NCBI GenBank assembly: GCA_025765615.1
Contig: JAIVFJ010000419.1
Span: 1 to 43,555 of the forward strand
From: Zopfochytrium polystomum
Taxonomy: Eukaryota > Chytridiomycota > Chytridiomycetes > Chytridiales > Chytridiaceae
Direction of reading: 5' to 3'
DNA length: 43,555 nt
The notes under the pieces: model-generated
Told to the model about the DNA's origin: nothing
Databases searched by the model: none
The model's input: only the letters and a program-made list of their open reading frames with translations
Position numbers and translations under genes: made by a program
Part shown: piece after piece, positions 20,640-30,581 of the stretch
How the letters are laid out: every line of letters starts with the position of its first letter
Position numbering within the stretch: the first letter of the stretch is position 1

Positions 20640-21400
20640 GGTGAAATTTTGGGTCGTGAAACACAACGGAGATTTTGGGAGCGAAGAACACTGCAAAAGG
20701 GCACGGCCTTTGGTCATGTCCAAGGAATGCCTCACAAAGACCCTAAGCTTGCACTACCCTGGGTGGGTCAGCAGGTGTGCCTGCCGTGCGTTGTGAACTT
20801 TTCCAAGGCTGCAAACGGAGAGCCCACAGTCAGTCGAGCGGGCATATTCGCCCAGTCCGTCAACCGCAAATTCAAACATGAATCCGTCCTGATACATAGT
20901 TCTCTTAAGTGGAGTCTGGGCAATTCCGTTTGAGTTGACAGAAGAGAACCCAACGCACCTGGTTGTGCCTGCTCATTCAACAACCAAGTGACTCGGCCAC
21001 CCATTGCGCCCGAACGCTGAAACCATAACGGAATTCGGAACTCTGCGCATGGAAGGTCGAGGGGTCTTCATTATCTTTAATGAACTCGGATGTATGAAAT
21101 GCTTGCCGCTTCCTTTTACAGTCTCTCATATGCCACTGCGCTTGTTTGCGACGTCATCCCATCGCCAAGGCGAAGTTCGGGTCGTATTATCCGATTTGTT
21201 CCATCCCTCGCCCTGTGGAAACACCATTAGCAACCGGCCGTCCACCTCTTCACCTTGCACTTTTACGTATTTTTCTTTCAGTTTGAGTGTCCGAAACATA
21301 TCCTGAGCATGAACTGTTTTCTTCCAGTGAACCCCCCACACTGCTCGGCAGAACTCTTCTTATCCACATTACACACATAAAGAGCTTTAACGATCAAGCA
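20640..21400. other. Spacer containing part of the right arm of the inverted duplication; no gene
   Basis: Between the MULE and the WW-repeat gene. Blocks 20755-20935 and 21195-21315 match 5815-5636 and 5085-4968 in inverted orientation. No protein-like frame of its own is recognised. Confidence 0.5.
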
Positions 21401-22310
21401 TCAATCACTCCAAGAATGTCCTTCCAACTGCGCTTCCCAGGTCGTCTCCCACAAAGACTTGTTCTCGATCGCCCATTGAACGACATCCGGGTGGCCGCTA
21501 GACTCTGCAACCTGCAGCATTTGGTTCCAAGATAGAAAGAGTTCCCACCCACTCTCCAGCCAGAACGCCAGGACGTCCGCTTTTCCCTTCATGATCGCCC
21601 AACGCAACGTGTTGCCGTGTAGTTTCACTTCGAGCCCGCTTTCTCGCCACCACCGCAGGACTTCCAATCCGCCGTGGAGAACGGCGAGTTGGATCGCTCC
21701 ATGGGAGTAAACGAGTTCCAAACCGCTGTCCTTCCACCACTGCATAACGTCGACACGGCTCCACATGCATGCGTAGTCGAATATCTCCTCGCTGCACCGG
21801 ATCGGAAGCCCGCTCTCGAGCTTCCACCAGTCCAGGACCTCCAGTGGCCCTCTACGGCTGACGGCCAGCAGGCCCTCGGAAGCGAACTGCTCGACGACAT
21901 CCTTCGACGTTCGCAGCCACCAGCGGAGGATCTCGATGTTCCCCTCCAAGCACGGGCGGACGATCGTCCGTTCGGTGTACCGGGGCTGCAGGCCGTGCGC
22001 GCGGCAGTACCGCCACAAGAGGTCAAGGAGCGCGATGTCGCCGAGCTTGCTGGCGACGTCAAACTCGACCCTGCGGAGGCCGCGGAAGGACGCCGCTTGA
22101 AGCGTTGGGAGGCGGAGCAGCGTCGCCATGCAGAGCCGCTCGCGCGGCGGGAGGAAGCGGCCGATCTCTTCGAGGGCGTGGTGGGCTGGAAGGAGACGGT
22201 GAGAAACAAGGCCGTTGTGAAGCATTCGGTTGTTGTGGCGGTGGCCTTTTGCGGGGTCGCCTGTGGCTTGACCTCCGCTCCGTCAAAAGTCGTTTCCGCG
22301 GCTGAGGCGC
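20755..22310 (-). repeat. Inverted segmental duplication, right arm
   Basis: Counterpart of 4010-5815 in opposite orientation, about 15 kb away. It includes the intact WW-repeat gene. The MULE sits ~125 bases outside this arm and is absent from the left arm. Confidence 0.75.
21401..22225 (-). CDS. WW-type ankyrin-like repeat protein, intact copy
   Basis: 274 residues, one exon. The N-terminal segment (ALEEIGRFLPPRERLCMATL) may be an F-box-like or capping helix region; this is inference. About seven units of an ankyrin-like repeat follow. Its signature is a helix with VL.WW. or ILRWW, then SGLEL/SGLPI, then a helix of the next unit: GNIEILRWWLRT, GPLEVLDWWKLESGLPI, DVMQWWKDSGLELVYSHGAI, GGLEVLRWWRESGLEV, DVLAFWLESGWELF and HPDVVQWAIE. 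Such repeats are expected to form a solenoid for protein binding. Partner and location are unknown, and no signal peptide or membrane span is seen. I know similar repeats from chytrid genomes. It is the undamaged version of the broken gene at 4010-4963. Confidence 0.75.
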   Translation of the reverse strand: MLHNGLVSHRLLPAHHALEEIGRFLPPRERLCMATLLRLPTLQAASFRGLRRVEFDVASKLGDIALLDLLWRYCRAHGLQPRYTERTIVRPCLEGNIEILRWWLRTSKDVVEQFASEGLLAVSRRGPLEVLDWWKLESGLPIRCSEEIFDYACMWSRVDVMQWWKDSGLELVYSHGAIQLAVLHGGLEVLRWWRESGLEVKLHGNTLRWAIMKGKADVLAFWLESGWELFLSWNQMLQVAESSGHPDVVQWAIENKSLWETTWEAQLEGHSWSD

Positions 22311-22479
22311 AGCACGTTATTCCCAACGGCATCTTCATTGTGGGCTTGCGACGACAAGAGGCCAAATCGTAGACGGCGACGTGGGGGTCTCTGCTTGGAT
22401 GGTGGGTTGCACTGCAGAGTAGCAAGAGTGAATTGATAGTGCGGGCGGACCATACGGTTTTCAAGACCGCCGGCGTAGC

Positions 22480-24241
22480 GCCGTTGAATCCGCCCTGTCA
22501 AACCCTCTGAACTACTTCTCCATCCCCACCGTCAACGAGAAACGCATCGCGCCGCCCCATCTCGCCTGCATCATGTGGAATTCCAACGTTGTCCGACTGC
22601 TTTTGGAGAGTAGCGCGCGCATTGACATTCAGGACGAACATGGCAGAACTCCATTTCGTTTCGCCGCTGCGCGTGGGGTGGGAGGACATTGTCGAGCACC
22701 TGGCGCGGAAGGGTGCTGACGTGGGCCTCAGGACGAATGCAGGAGTTTCGACGCTCTATACTGCATGTGCCAAGGTACGAACCAATATCGTGAAGATTCT
22801 TCCGAAGCACGGTGGGGAGCCGGACAAAGCTGACTTTGAAAGGTTTGTGGGCAGGAGGCTCAGACGGCTTCAAAAGCTGTTACCTCGACCAACAGAATTT
22901 CGGAACTTGTTAGTAACCTTCGCGAACGCCCAGCATACTACCGCGCCAGGAATAATGTTGGGTCACTCCTTTGACCGAGGCATGCCGTTCTGGATGTGTG
23001 GACAATCGGGCCACATGAAGATAGGAACGACGACATTGACGTTCCTTGCGCGGTGGCCGAGATACCCATCGCGGTTACAATAAGGGATGGCCAACTCGAA
23101 ATAGTGCGGCTTTGGCAGCAGAACGGAGCAGGTCCTGCGTCTCAAGATTCAGTATCCGATCTTCTGCATGCGGCGTGCCTCTTTGGGCCAGTACGTGTGG
23201 TGGAATACTGTCTTGTCCAGGGAGCGGATGTCAATCAGAAATGGGCGACCATCGGTCACCATTATTCGCTGAATGCCGGAGTGACCAATTGAGCACCGTG
23301 GGGCTGCTGCTGGCGCGGGGAGTCGATGTCAACAGTCTCACAGACTACTACGACTTCGAACCAGAGAACGGAACTCTCGAGATCGCACATCTGCTAATTC
23401 GACAGGGGCGAAAGTCGACGCTCTGGTTTATGACGAGCTCACGCCTCTTCACTGTGCAAGCCTTGACGGAAATGCGGAAGTGGCAAAGCTACTCGCCGAG
23501 TCTGGCGCCGACTTGGAGGCGCGCGACTTGCAACAAATGACGCCGCATCTGGGCGCGTCGCGGGGCGGACATCTGGGGACGGTGATGGCGCTCGTTGAAG
23601 CTGGTGCCGACTTGGCGCTACCTCCAACAACGGCCACACAGCGTTGACCCTTGCATTATTTTATGGGAAGCCGGAAATATTTCGCTGGCTTTTCGAGTAC
23701 GCAAAGAGTACGAGTCAGCTCATTGACACTGAACTGTTCTGGCGCATTCTGCAAAGCAGCAGTCAAGATGTGAAGTTCCCCCTAAACAACAGCACCGGCA
23801 AGTTCGACTCTTATTCAGCATTCAGGGCAGCAGCGATTTTTGGAAGCGCGGCAATCGAGCTCCTGTTGGATGGAGAGTGTGTGCTGCTTCGACCGCACGA
23901 AGCTATTGTCGATGAGGAAAGAGGGGACAACGTTATTGGCACTATTGGTCCTGCTCTGCTGGACGCCGCAAGCAAAAGGGAATGTGGACGTAATTAAAGT
24001 CCTCTTTGACAACGTGGCGGATGTAGACTCGAGAGATGAAACGCGGAAAGCGGCGTTGCATATCGCGTGTCGCGAGGGCCAGCTTGAAGCCGTCTGGCTC
24101 TTGCTGGAGGCTGGAGCGGACTTTAGGTCGACTTGTGGGGCTGGATTGAGCGAACATTTCTACGCTCGAATGAATGGCAACAAGGTTGTTGAGGAATTTT
24201 TGTTCTGCTGGGAAGCGAGAAGAGAAGACGCAGCTGAATAA
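22480..24241 (+). pseudogene. Ankyrin-repeat gene with multiple frameshifts
   Basis: Ankyrin units run the full length but in alternating frames. The main blocks are VVRLLLESSARIDIQDEHGR (about 22575-22635), DIVEHLARKGADVGLRTNAG (22686-22745), QLEIVRLWQQNGA and VRVVEYCLVQGADVNQKW (about 23093-23245), and VGLLLARGVDVNSLTDYYD (about 23300-23355). They continue with LTPLHCASLDGNAEVAKLLA (about 23440-23500), GTVMALVEAGADLALPP, FRWLFEYAKS, a block near 23840-23880 (SAAIELLLDGE), and finally VDVIKVLFDNVADVDSRDET and EAVWLLLEAGADF before a stop at 24239-24241. At least five frame changes are needed. No GT-AG pairs account for them, so this is a decayed gene of about 560 codons. Ankyrin repeats bind proteins; no partner can be inferred. 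Confidence 0.75.
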
Positions 24242-24607
24242 AGCACGGGTTTCTCGAGCGAACCAAAAAAGTTTCTTCGTACCGTAAATATGCTCAGCCG
24301 AATTGCCAACTAATGCTAAGCTGGGCTGAATTGGTGCTTTTGAAATGCACTTGTACAGCTCCGCAGAACGGGTCGCCGAGGAAGGTGAGTATGACGTGAA
24401 CACCGAATTTGCATCGCCCAACACCCTCGCTTATGTTCGTAGTGTTCCAAGTTGTTGAGTCTCGAGGGACACAGATTCTGAAGTATGAGAGTTGGGTGTT
24501 ATTTTCGCGAGAGGATCAAACGGGCGCCCCCTGGAAACGACAGTTAAGTGTGTAATTCTGTTGTTGAGCACTAACATAGTGTATTTCTGGCAAGCTCTTC
24601 CCCGCGT
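24242..24607. other. Spacer upstream of tRNA-Arg copy 2; no gene
   Basis: No coding signal. A GCGAGAGGATCAAACGGGC stretch at about 24508-24526 resembles GCAAGAGGATCAAATGGCC upstream of tRNA copy 3 (minus strand, about 26152-26176). This hints that copies 2 and 3 share duplicated 5' flanks. Confidence 0.4.
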
Positions 24608-24681
24608 GGGCATGTGGCGAAATGGTCTACCGCGTTCGACTTCTAATCGAAAGATTGCAGGTTCGAGTCCTGCCATGCTCG
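24608..24681 (+). tRNA. tRNA-Arg (anticodon UCU), copy 2
   Basis: Identical over all 74 bases to the copy at 18192-18265, with the same cloverleaf and boxes A and B. As in copy 1, no T-run terminator is seen close downstream. Flanking sequence differs from copy 1, so the identity is confined to the tRNA itself. Confidence 0.95.
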
Positions 24682-26003
24682 AGGGTTGTGGCAGTGGGGG
24701 TCATGTCTCACAACACTCTGAGAGTGGCGTGAAACTTTGCTTTGCTGAGTACGTTCCATTGGGTGAACACGAAGAAAAAAAACAAACTTTATCAAGGCTG
24801 CGTGTTCTGTATAAAAAAAAATAAAAAATAAAAAAAAAACTTTGCAAAGTTCAAGCTGTCCATCCTCCATGCACAGACAGGGAAGACCTTTTGCAGGTCT
24901 CGATTTTTGTGGACCAAGCGTCGACGGCGTCACCGGCGGCTGCACCGGGAAGGAGCCTGCACCTGCGAGAGAACTTTAGTGTTAGCCTTCGTCTGTATTT
25001 CTTTCGTTCTTGATGGATCTAACGCCGACGCTAGAAAACAACGAACTTTGCCTCCGCTGATGGCCCGAAGACGTGCACAAGGCGTGGCGATCCTGTACTG
25101 CTTCCGTAATGATCCCCCAGCTGGGTACCTGTTCACATCACGGCCACTGCCTTGGCCCTGCTGCACGATGAAGAAGGATCGGTGACTAATGGGCTTCTGT
25201 GGCTTTGAGCCAGCTTGGAAAAGACAAGAAGGCCGTCAAACTCTGCTGGGGCTCGCTCAAGGTTTTGACGCTTTCTGGGTGTGGCTATTCCGATGCGTTG
25301 ACGGCTTGGAAGCTTGCCACAACTTGCATCCTTTTGGACGCCACCGTGCTTGCAAACCCCTCGGCCGCCGCGGCACCTCCGACGACGAGGACGTTGAGAC
25401 GGCGGCGCGTCTGTGGCGGATCCAGCTGGAGCGGTGCGTGGCGGCGCGCGACACGAGCGTGCCAAGGGTCGTGAGGGAAGGGGCGTTTTGTCGATGAGTG
25501 CTCGTGAGGGCGTGGGCGGCCGTTGCGAGGGCTAGCGGTGGTGGTTTGCGGGTCCGAGAGGTTTTGTGGGGGACTCATCTGGATTTTTGCTTCCCAAAGG
25601 AAATGAAACTTGTGCAAGCGATGTAAAAAAGAAGAAAAAAAATGCTCAGCTCTCTTTTGCGACTGTGTGGGCAAAAAATAGGTTTCTAGCTCTGCGCACT
25701 GTGGGGTGGTGGTGAATATCTTTGAGCATGGCTGCTGCGGGCGATGATGGCGCTTTGAACAGCTCAAAGATGCGAGTCGCTCAAGCGTTCCATGCCACAT
25801 CGTTTACAAGCTGTAAAAGTCCTCGAGTGTAACGTTCCAGTACACGTGCGCATGGCCTTCGAGATTGCGATAACGGCCAACGGCCAACGCGGGCCTCTTG
25901 TCGGTTCTGTACAAATGGCGTGAACGCGAACAGCCGGAAGAGCGGCGGTTGCTGGGAAATGCGGGCGCGGTGATTATTCATCTCCGATCCCTATTGCGCC
26001 CCT
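24682..26003. other. No gene recognised
   Basis: An A-rich tract lies at about 24810-24840. A frame at 25199-25474 (plus) has a helical, Ala/Leu-rich first half (DALTAWKLATTCILLDATVL) that could be a TPR-like scrap, but it turns into Arg-rich sequence and cannot be assigned. Nothing else stands out. Confidence 0.35.
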
Positions 26004-26077
26004 CGAGCGTGGCAGGACTCGAACCTGCAATCTTTCAACTAGAAGTCGAACGCGGTAGACCATTTCGCCACGTGCCC
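26004..26077 (-). tRNA. tRNA-Arg (UCU)-like copy 3, probably degraded
   Basis: Same 74-nt layout and TCT anticodon as copies 1 and 2. The acceptor arms are GGGCACG and CACGCTC, which leaves two adjacent mismatches (A-C and C-A) in the stem. The anticodon stem (TTCGA/TTGAA) has a G-U pair. The T arm and boxes A and B are intact. The acceptor mismatches argue against a fully functional tRNA. It could be a pseudogene or an atypical isodecoder. Confidence 0.75.
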
Positions 26078-26344
26078 CGTTCCGTTATCTCCGGGTGCTT
26101 GGTAACTTTAATGGGATTGCCCTCGCGAAAAAAGGTGCTTGCATGGGAAGTTCGGCCATTTGATCCTCTTGCGAGAGCAAAAACTGTCTCCCTCCACATC
26201 CTCGCGTTGACTCAAGCGAGAAGAAGACTGAACCGATGCATTGAAACTGCTCGTGTATGTTACCAGCAATACCTTGGTTACGAGTCGGCGGGTTAAGCAG
26301 CGACTGCTTCTTCTCCTCGTTTTGAAAATGTGTAAATTCACTTC

Positions 26345-27240
26345 TAGATCTCTGGAATTTGACAGTCGAATTTGAAGTCCGCGACGACCTGGCCGCGGAA
26401 CTCAAAGCAATGGAACGGCGCCGTCGTAGCAAGAAAGCTGAGCTGGCCTTCTCCGGCGCCAGCTGGAGCTGCTCGACGACTACTTTGCCAAAGCCGTGCC
26501 GGTCGATTCAAGCGCTGCCGCGCTGGACAAGATTTTAGACGTGGATGCAGGTCGCATATGTGCCATCCACACTGCGATCGACGTCGCGGAGGACAAAATC
26601 GAGGTCTGCCAATCCGCTCGGAACTTCCCTAGTTGATCACTCGATAACACTGCTCACTTTCCCCCGCAAAAAATACAGAGCACGAACTCGACGCCCCAGG
26701 TCCTCCTCCCTAGTCCCGCCTCCTTCTTCGTGAACAACTCATTCGCAACCAAGCCCGCCCTCCCACTGGTCTGTCCGCGCCACCCTCTCTCCCCTAGTCC
26801 AAAAGCGCACCCCGGCAACCAATGACACCATCGCCTTCTTTAGCCGGCGCCTCGCGATCCACAACACGCTCCTCACCGCGCTTCCCCGCCTCATCGTGCA
26901 CGACCAGGTCCCCGTCCGCGGCGCCAGCAACGAGACCAAGGTAGCGGTGCTGGCGCCCGCGGGCCTGCCCGTCGGCGAGGACAGCTGCAAGGGCGTTGCC
27001 GTGAGGGAGGGCGTGCAGGCGCGGTGCGTGCAGACGAACGAAGAGGAGAAGTTGGAGGGCGTGAAGGGGGACGGTACGGTCGAGTGGGTGTGTACAGGCG
27101 TTGCTGTAGGACAGAGGTTGGAAGTTGGACTGGTGTGGGAAGTGAGCGCACCGACCGGTTACAGTTGGACAGTGTCTGAGACGGATAAGAAACCTCGCAA
27201 GCGCGATGCCCTTCGCAAAAGGTCTTCGAGCTCTGATTGA
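26345..27240 (+). pseudogene. DUF4139-family (mucoidy-inhibitor-like) gene, internally deleted
   Basis: The first part (about 26360-26603) encodes a charged helical segment (DDLAAELKAMERRRRSKKAE, then LELLDDYFAKAVPVDSSAAA and AEDKIE). This matches the coiled-coil region of the DUF4140/DUF4139 family. A good intron (26604-26678, GTCTGC...CAG) leads to VLLPSPASFFVNNSFATKPA. After a frame change near 26800 comes the DUF4139 C-terminus: RRLAIHNTLLTALPRLIVHD, QVPVRGASNETKVAVL, GDGTVEWVC and VGLVWEVSAP, with the stop at 27238-27240. The DUF4140 N-terminus and the ~250-residue middle of DUF4139 are missing, and there are frame changes near 26460 and 26800. It is therefore a truncated relic. The molecular function of the family is unknown. 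Confidence 0.65.
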
Positions 27241-27316
27241 ATGTTGGCTTGTGTGGCCAAGCTTCTTTTTTTTTTTTTGAGGAACAGCCATACAAAGAAA
27301 AAGAACCCGTCCCAAT

Positions 27317-28044
27317 ATGTCCGACGCGGTTGTCGTTCGAAGGTTGGTCTACTCAACCCAACTCGACCCCTTGACAAAAAACTCACAGCCCACGTTCATG
27401 CAACGTGCAGAGTCGACGCAGGAAACCCGAAGGAGCAGAATGCCATGATCGACCTAACCCGCAGGGCGTTTTTCAACCACTTCCAACCCGGCGCCGACGA
27501 GCACTACCTCCTTCACCTGCTCCAGTCCCACCCGGACCACATCCCCGATCTCTACTTTGCCGCCTTCCTCCACAACGAGCCGGCCGGCTGCATCGCCTTC
27601 ACACGATCGTCAGTCTCGCACGACGACGGCACCCTCACCGAGACGTGCACGTTCGGTCCCGTGTGTACAAGGCCCGATCTCCAGGGTCGCGGCATCGCGC
27701 GCAAGCTGATCTCGCACTCGCTGGACGCCGCCAGCGAAATGGGGTTCAAGGCGTGTATCATCTTTGGCGATCCGCGCTTCTACGGGAGGCTTGGGTTCCG
27801 CTGCGCGGAGCGGTACGACATCGCCGACGAGGACGGGTACTTTAAGGTTGCCATGCTGGCGAGGGAGATCCAGCCGGGTTCGCTGAGGGCTGGGACGTTT
27901 CGGCAGTCGGCGGTGTCTCGGTCGATGGAGCGCGCGGAAGAGTGGGACAGGGAGAGGGGGGTGGAGATGTGGGACAAGGTGGAGGGGCGACCCAGCCAGC
28001 TGGACTTTCAGCGGATTAGCACGCTGTGCTACAAACGTACTTAG
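27317..28044 (+). CDS. GNAT-family N-acetyltransferase
   Basis: Two exons: 27317-27342 (MSDAVVVR) and 27411-28044. The 68-nt intron is GTTGGT...CAG. The protein is 219 residues. The GNAT fold is visible: LTRRAFFNHF (helix 1), LYFAAFLHNEPAGCIAFTR (beta strands), FGPVCTRPDLQGRGIARKLI (the acetyl-CoA-binding Q-x-x-G-x-G/A loop on strand 4), and ACIIFGDPRFYGRLGFRCAE (the YGRLGF motif after strand 5, typical of YhbS-like GNATs). A C-terminal extension of ~60 residues is charged and carries no known motif. The substrate is unknown; the role is acetyl transfer to a small molecule or protein amine. The ATG at 27317 is chosen because the splice gives a standard N-terminal strand. A continuous upstream frame from 27241 runs through a poly-T stretch and is unlikely. 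Only 76 bases separate it from the DUF4139 relic. Confidence 0.88.
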
Positions 28045-28274
28045 TCCTATAATTCTCTGGTGGACCACTTTCAAAACCCTCACAAAACCCGGCCCTCGCT
28101 TCAGTGGCCGTCATTGTCCGCTGTTTTTTCCTGTGGTTCCAAAAGCAGCAAGCGGCACAGCAGCCAGAATGTACAACAGAAAAAATAGTACGACTATTTC
28201 AGTTCAGTGGGTTGACGATGAAACCCAATCAACGATTTAGCATATTGCAGCCGTTTGCGGTTCAAACACATGAA
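28045..28274. other. No gene recognised
   Basis: 3' flank of the acetyltransferase gene; no coding signal. Confidence 0.4.
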
Positions 28275-28405
28275 CTCCTTACAGCTCCCTCCAGTCCCTT
28301 GAGTGCGCTGAAGCTCAGGAGAATATCATCGCTGGTGTTTGTGAAAGCACCAATGCTCATGACGTGCCTGAAGGACGAAGTTGAACGAACGGCAGGCGAC
28401 GTGGG
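28275..28405 (-). repeat. Paralogous coding fragment, copy A
   Basis: Roughly 70% similar to 31000-31112. On the minus strand both read a short related peptide: SSFRHVMSIGAF...ILLSFSALKGLEG here, and SSFRHITSTTYF...IVMSFSGLNGLEEL in copy B. Both are followed at the same place by GTAAGG, which looks like a 5' splice site. It is probably the first-exon remnant of a small gene family of unknown function. Confidence 0.45.
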
Positions 28406-29660
28406 GTCGGAGAAATCAGCGCAGTCGACGCAGTGTTACCTGCATACACACCCAGAGCCGCACACACACACACATCAATGAAACAAAGAAAGCACGGCAG
28501 CCTCCTCTGCAGTGACCGAGCCTCCGGTCGCGGAACATGAAATGTAGTAGCCGCCGTTCTTCCAGTTGCAGCAGTCAGCGGGAACTGGAACCAACGTACT
28601 TCACGAGGGCGGCGTTCAAGAGGCTGCGGACACCATCGAACTCGCTGCTAACAGTCTGCCACAGCCACACGGGATGCAAGTCCAGTCAGTCGGTCTAGCT
28701 GGATACAGGGCAGGGCTAAGGTGGTCCGTTAATGTCGTTCGAGGGGTCACGAATACGGTGTAAGTTGTTTTTTTTAGCTGACGCTCCACCTTTGTAAATA
28801 ACGTGAAAGCTTAGCTTGCTGATGGAAGCGAGGAGAAAGGAAAAGGGGCGGTCGGCGAGGTTTGGCCGCGATCGTGGAAAGTACTTGAAGGCGACCACCA
28901 GACGGGGGCACTTTGCAAAGGGTTAGAGTCGACCAGGACTTAAACTATGTCAGGGACGGGGAACGCGTCGACGAAAATGCACGAGAGCATGGATGTGAGT
29001 GAAGCGGAAAGAAATGGTCGAGAGGGGAGCGTGCGCAAAGTGCGAGGCTTCAGTTTGGAAGAGCTCGAGTTGAAGCCGTTCATTCGCATTTTATGTGCAC
29101 TTTGGCGTATCTGGTGGCGCCAGCCAGTCCTTGTTTGTTTGAGGAGTGGGGGCGGGGAGGCACCTTGCAACAGGCCGTCGACTTAAAAGTTAGTTGCATC
29201 GGCACCGCGGGCGGGCCCGGTGGAGACGAAAAGGCGGAAGCGTAGAGGAGCAAGCCTCTGTCTTTGCTCCACGAAACGAGGAGGCGCGGAATAAATCTTC
29301 TATGCTGATTGGTTCCTGCCGGGTTGCCATTCTGTTGCGCGTTTGCGTCGCATGCAATCATTGGTGTTTTTTGGTTTTCGAGATTGAGATGAGAGAACTC
29401 CCTCCACCCCTTGCGAGGCTTGCTTTGCGTCGCCTTCCTTGTCTTCGCTTCGCTCTCGCCGCGTGCTTTCCACCAAACCGACCCGCGCCACCCGCCAAGG
29501 AACGCCACCCACACGCAAACACCGTCCACAGCTCTTTTCTTCCTTCCTTAAAAACGGCGTCATTTGCTTCCTCATGCCTCGTCCCCAAGCACCCATCCAA
29601 ATCCTCCAGCAACACCCCTTGGGTCGAATTCGATCGAAAAATCGGCCAGCCAACCAAGCA
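28406..29660. other. No gene recognised; 5' region of the secreted-protein gene
   Basis: Several 60-150 residue frames exist on both strands (for example around 28947-29186), but none shows a domain, a signal peptide or convincing composition. A (CA)n stretch lies at about 28460-28475. Confidence 0.35.
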
Positions 29661-30360
29661 ATGATTCCACCCTCGCGGCTCCTCGTCCTCCTCCTCGCGT
29701 TCGCTGTTGCGTTTACGTCCCTCCTCGCTGACGCGCAATGGGTTCCGTAAGTGTGCCCGCTCTCACCGCGCTCTTTGCCATTTAGCAGCAAAAATCGCCC
29801 ACGGACTGGGGGGCCGGGACGCATTTGATCGGGCACTCTTCTAGTCATACCGGCTTTTCTGCTGACAACACGCGACCCAACTCTCCTCTACCCAACCGTG
29901 TCCACTTCCAAAAAACCATGACAGGGGCCACCCCAGACCGAACAAAGAGCGGACGGCGCCTCAGGTGGCGACCCACCGCACCGGCGGCAGTCGCTCGCCG
30001 TCCCCTGGAAAGCCGTCGCATCGGTCACCGTCGCCCGGGACCGGGGCTGTCAACAATCGTGGCTCCAGCGGGTCGCGGCGCGGCAGCGACGCGGGAGGGT
30101 CGTCCCACCGTGGCAGTGTGGCCAACAACAGGGACGGCAGCGGTTCGCGCCGCGGCAGCGACGCGGGCGCGGTGGACAAGACCGGCAACAACGCAAAGAT
30201 TGGGAAGCTGTTTGGCGTTTCCCCCGAGGAGGCTCATAAACTGAAGACGGACAAAGAGTACAGCAACGAGAAGGCCGTCGATCAAGCCGTGCGTGACCAT
30301 CAAGAACAAAAAGCAAGGGCTGTTAAAAATCAGCTCAATGAAGCGGGTCTTAAATGGTGA
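29661..30360 (+). CDS. Small secreted Ser/Gly/Arg-rich protein
   Basis: Two exons: 29661-29746 and 29925-30360, with an intron GTAAGT...CAG of 178 nt and the phase preserved (Pro codon split). The product is 173 residues. A classic signal peptide (MIPPSRLLVLLLAFAVAFTS followed by LLADA-Q) has a likely cleavage after ADA. The mature chain starts with a Pro/Lys/Arg-rich stretch. It then has two near-repeats of GSRRGSDAG with GSSHRGSVANNRDGSG between, and then a charged helical tail (KLFGVSPEEAHKLKTDKEYS, then VDQAVRDHQEQKARAVK). There are no cysteines after the signal peptide. It is probably secreted or cell-wall associated. No family is recognised. The low-complexity middle is composed of basic and Ser residues, typical of fast-evolving secreted proteins. 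Confidence 0.7.
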
Positions 30361-30581
30361 CTTGATTTGAATGCTGCTGAGGACGCCAATCTTTTTGCTG
30401 AGATCGTCTGCTACCTTTGATCTTCGTCTCCTGCTTTCATCCTTCCCTTTGCGTTTCTTACCTTTCCTTTCCTTTCACGAACGTTTTCCCCCTGCTCTGC
30501 AACAGTGGGGTTGTCCTTCGCCTTGTCTCTCCCTTCGCAGTCTTGACTCCTGCCGGCATCTTGTTTCCGGCTTTGAATGTT

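Noticed and set aside
24907..25185. Possible small gene at 24907-25185
   Set aside because: No domain, no convincing start context, and mixed hydrophobic and basic composition typical of chance frames.
18192..26077. tRNA-derived SINE family
   Set aside because: The three copies share little beyond the tRNA itself, and no common body or A-rich tail follows them, so a SINE cannot be supported from this window.
27241..27410. N-terminal extension of the acetyltransferase read without an intron
   Set aside because: It would translate a poly-T stretch and Lys-rich sequence. The 68-nt intron with GT-AG ends gives the standard start of the GNAT fold.
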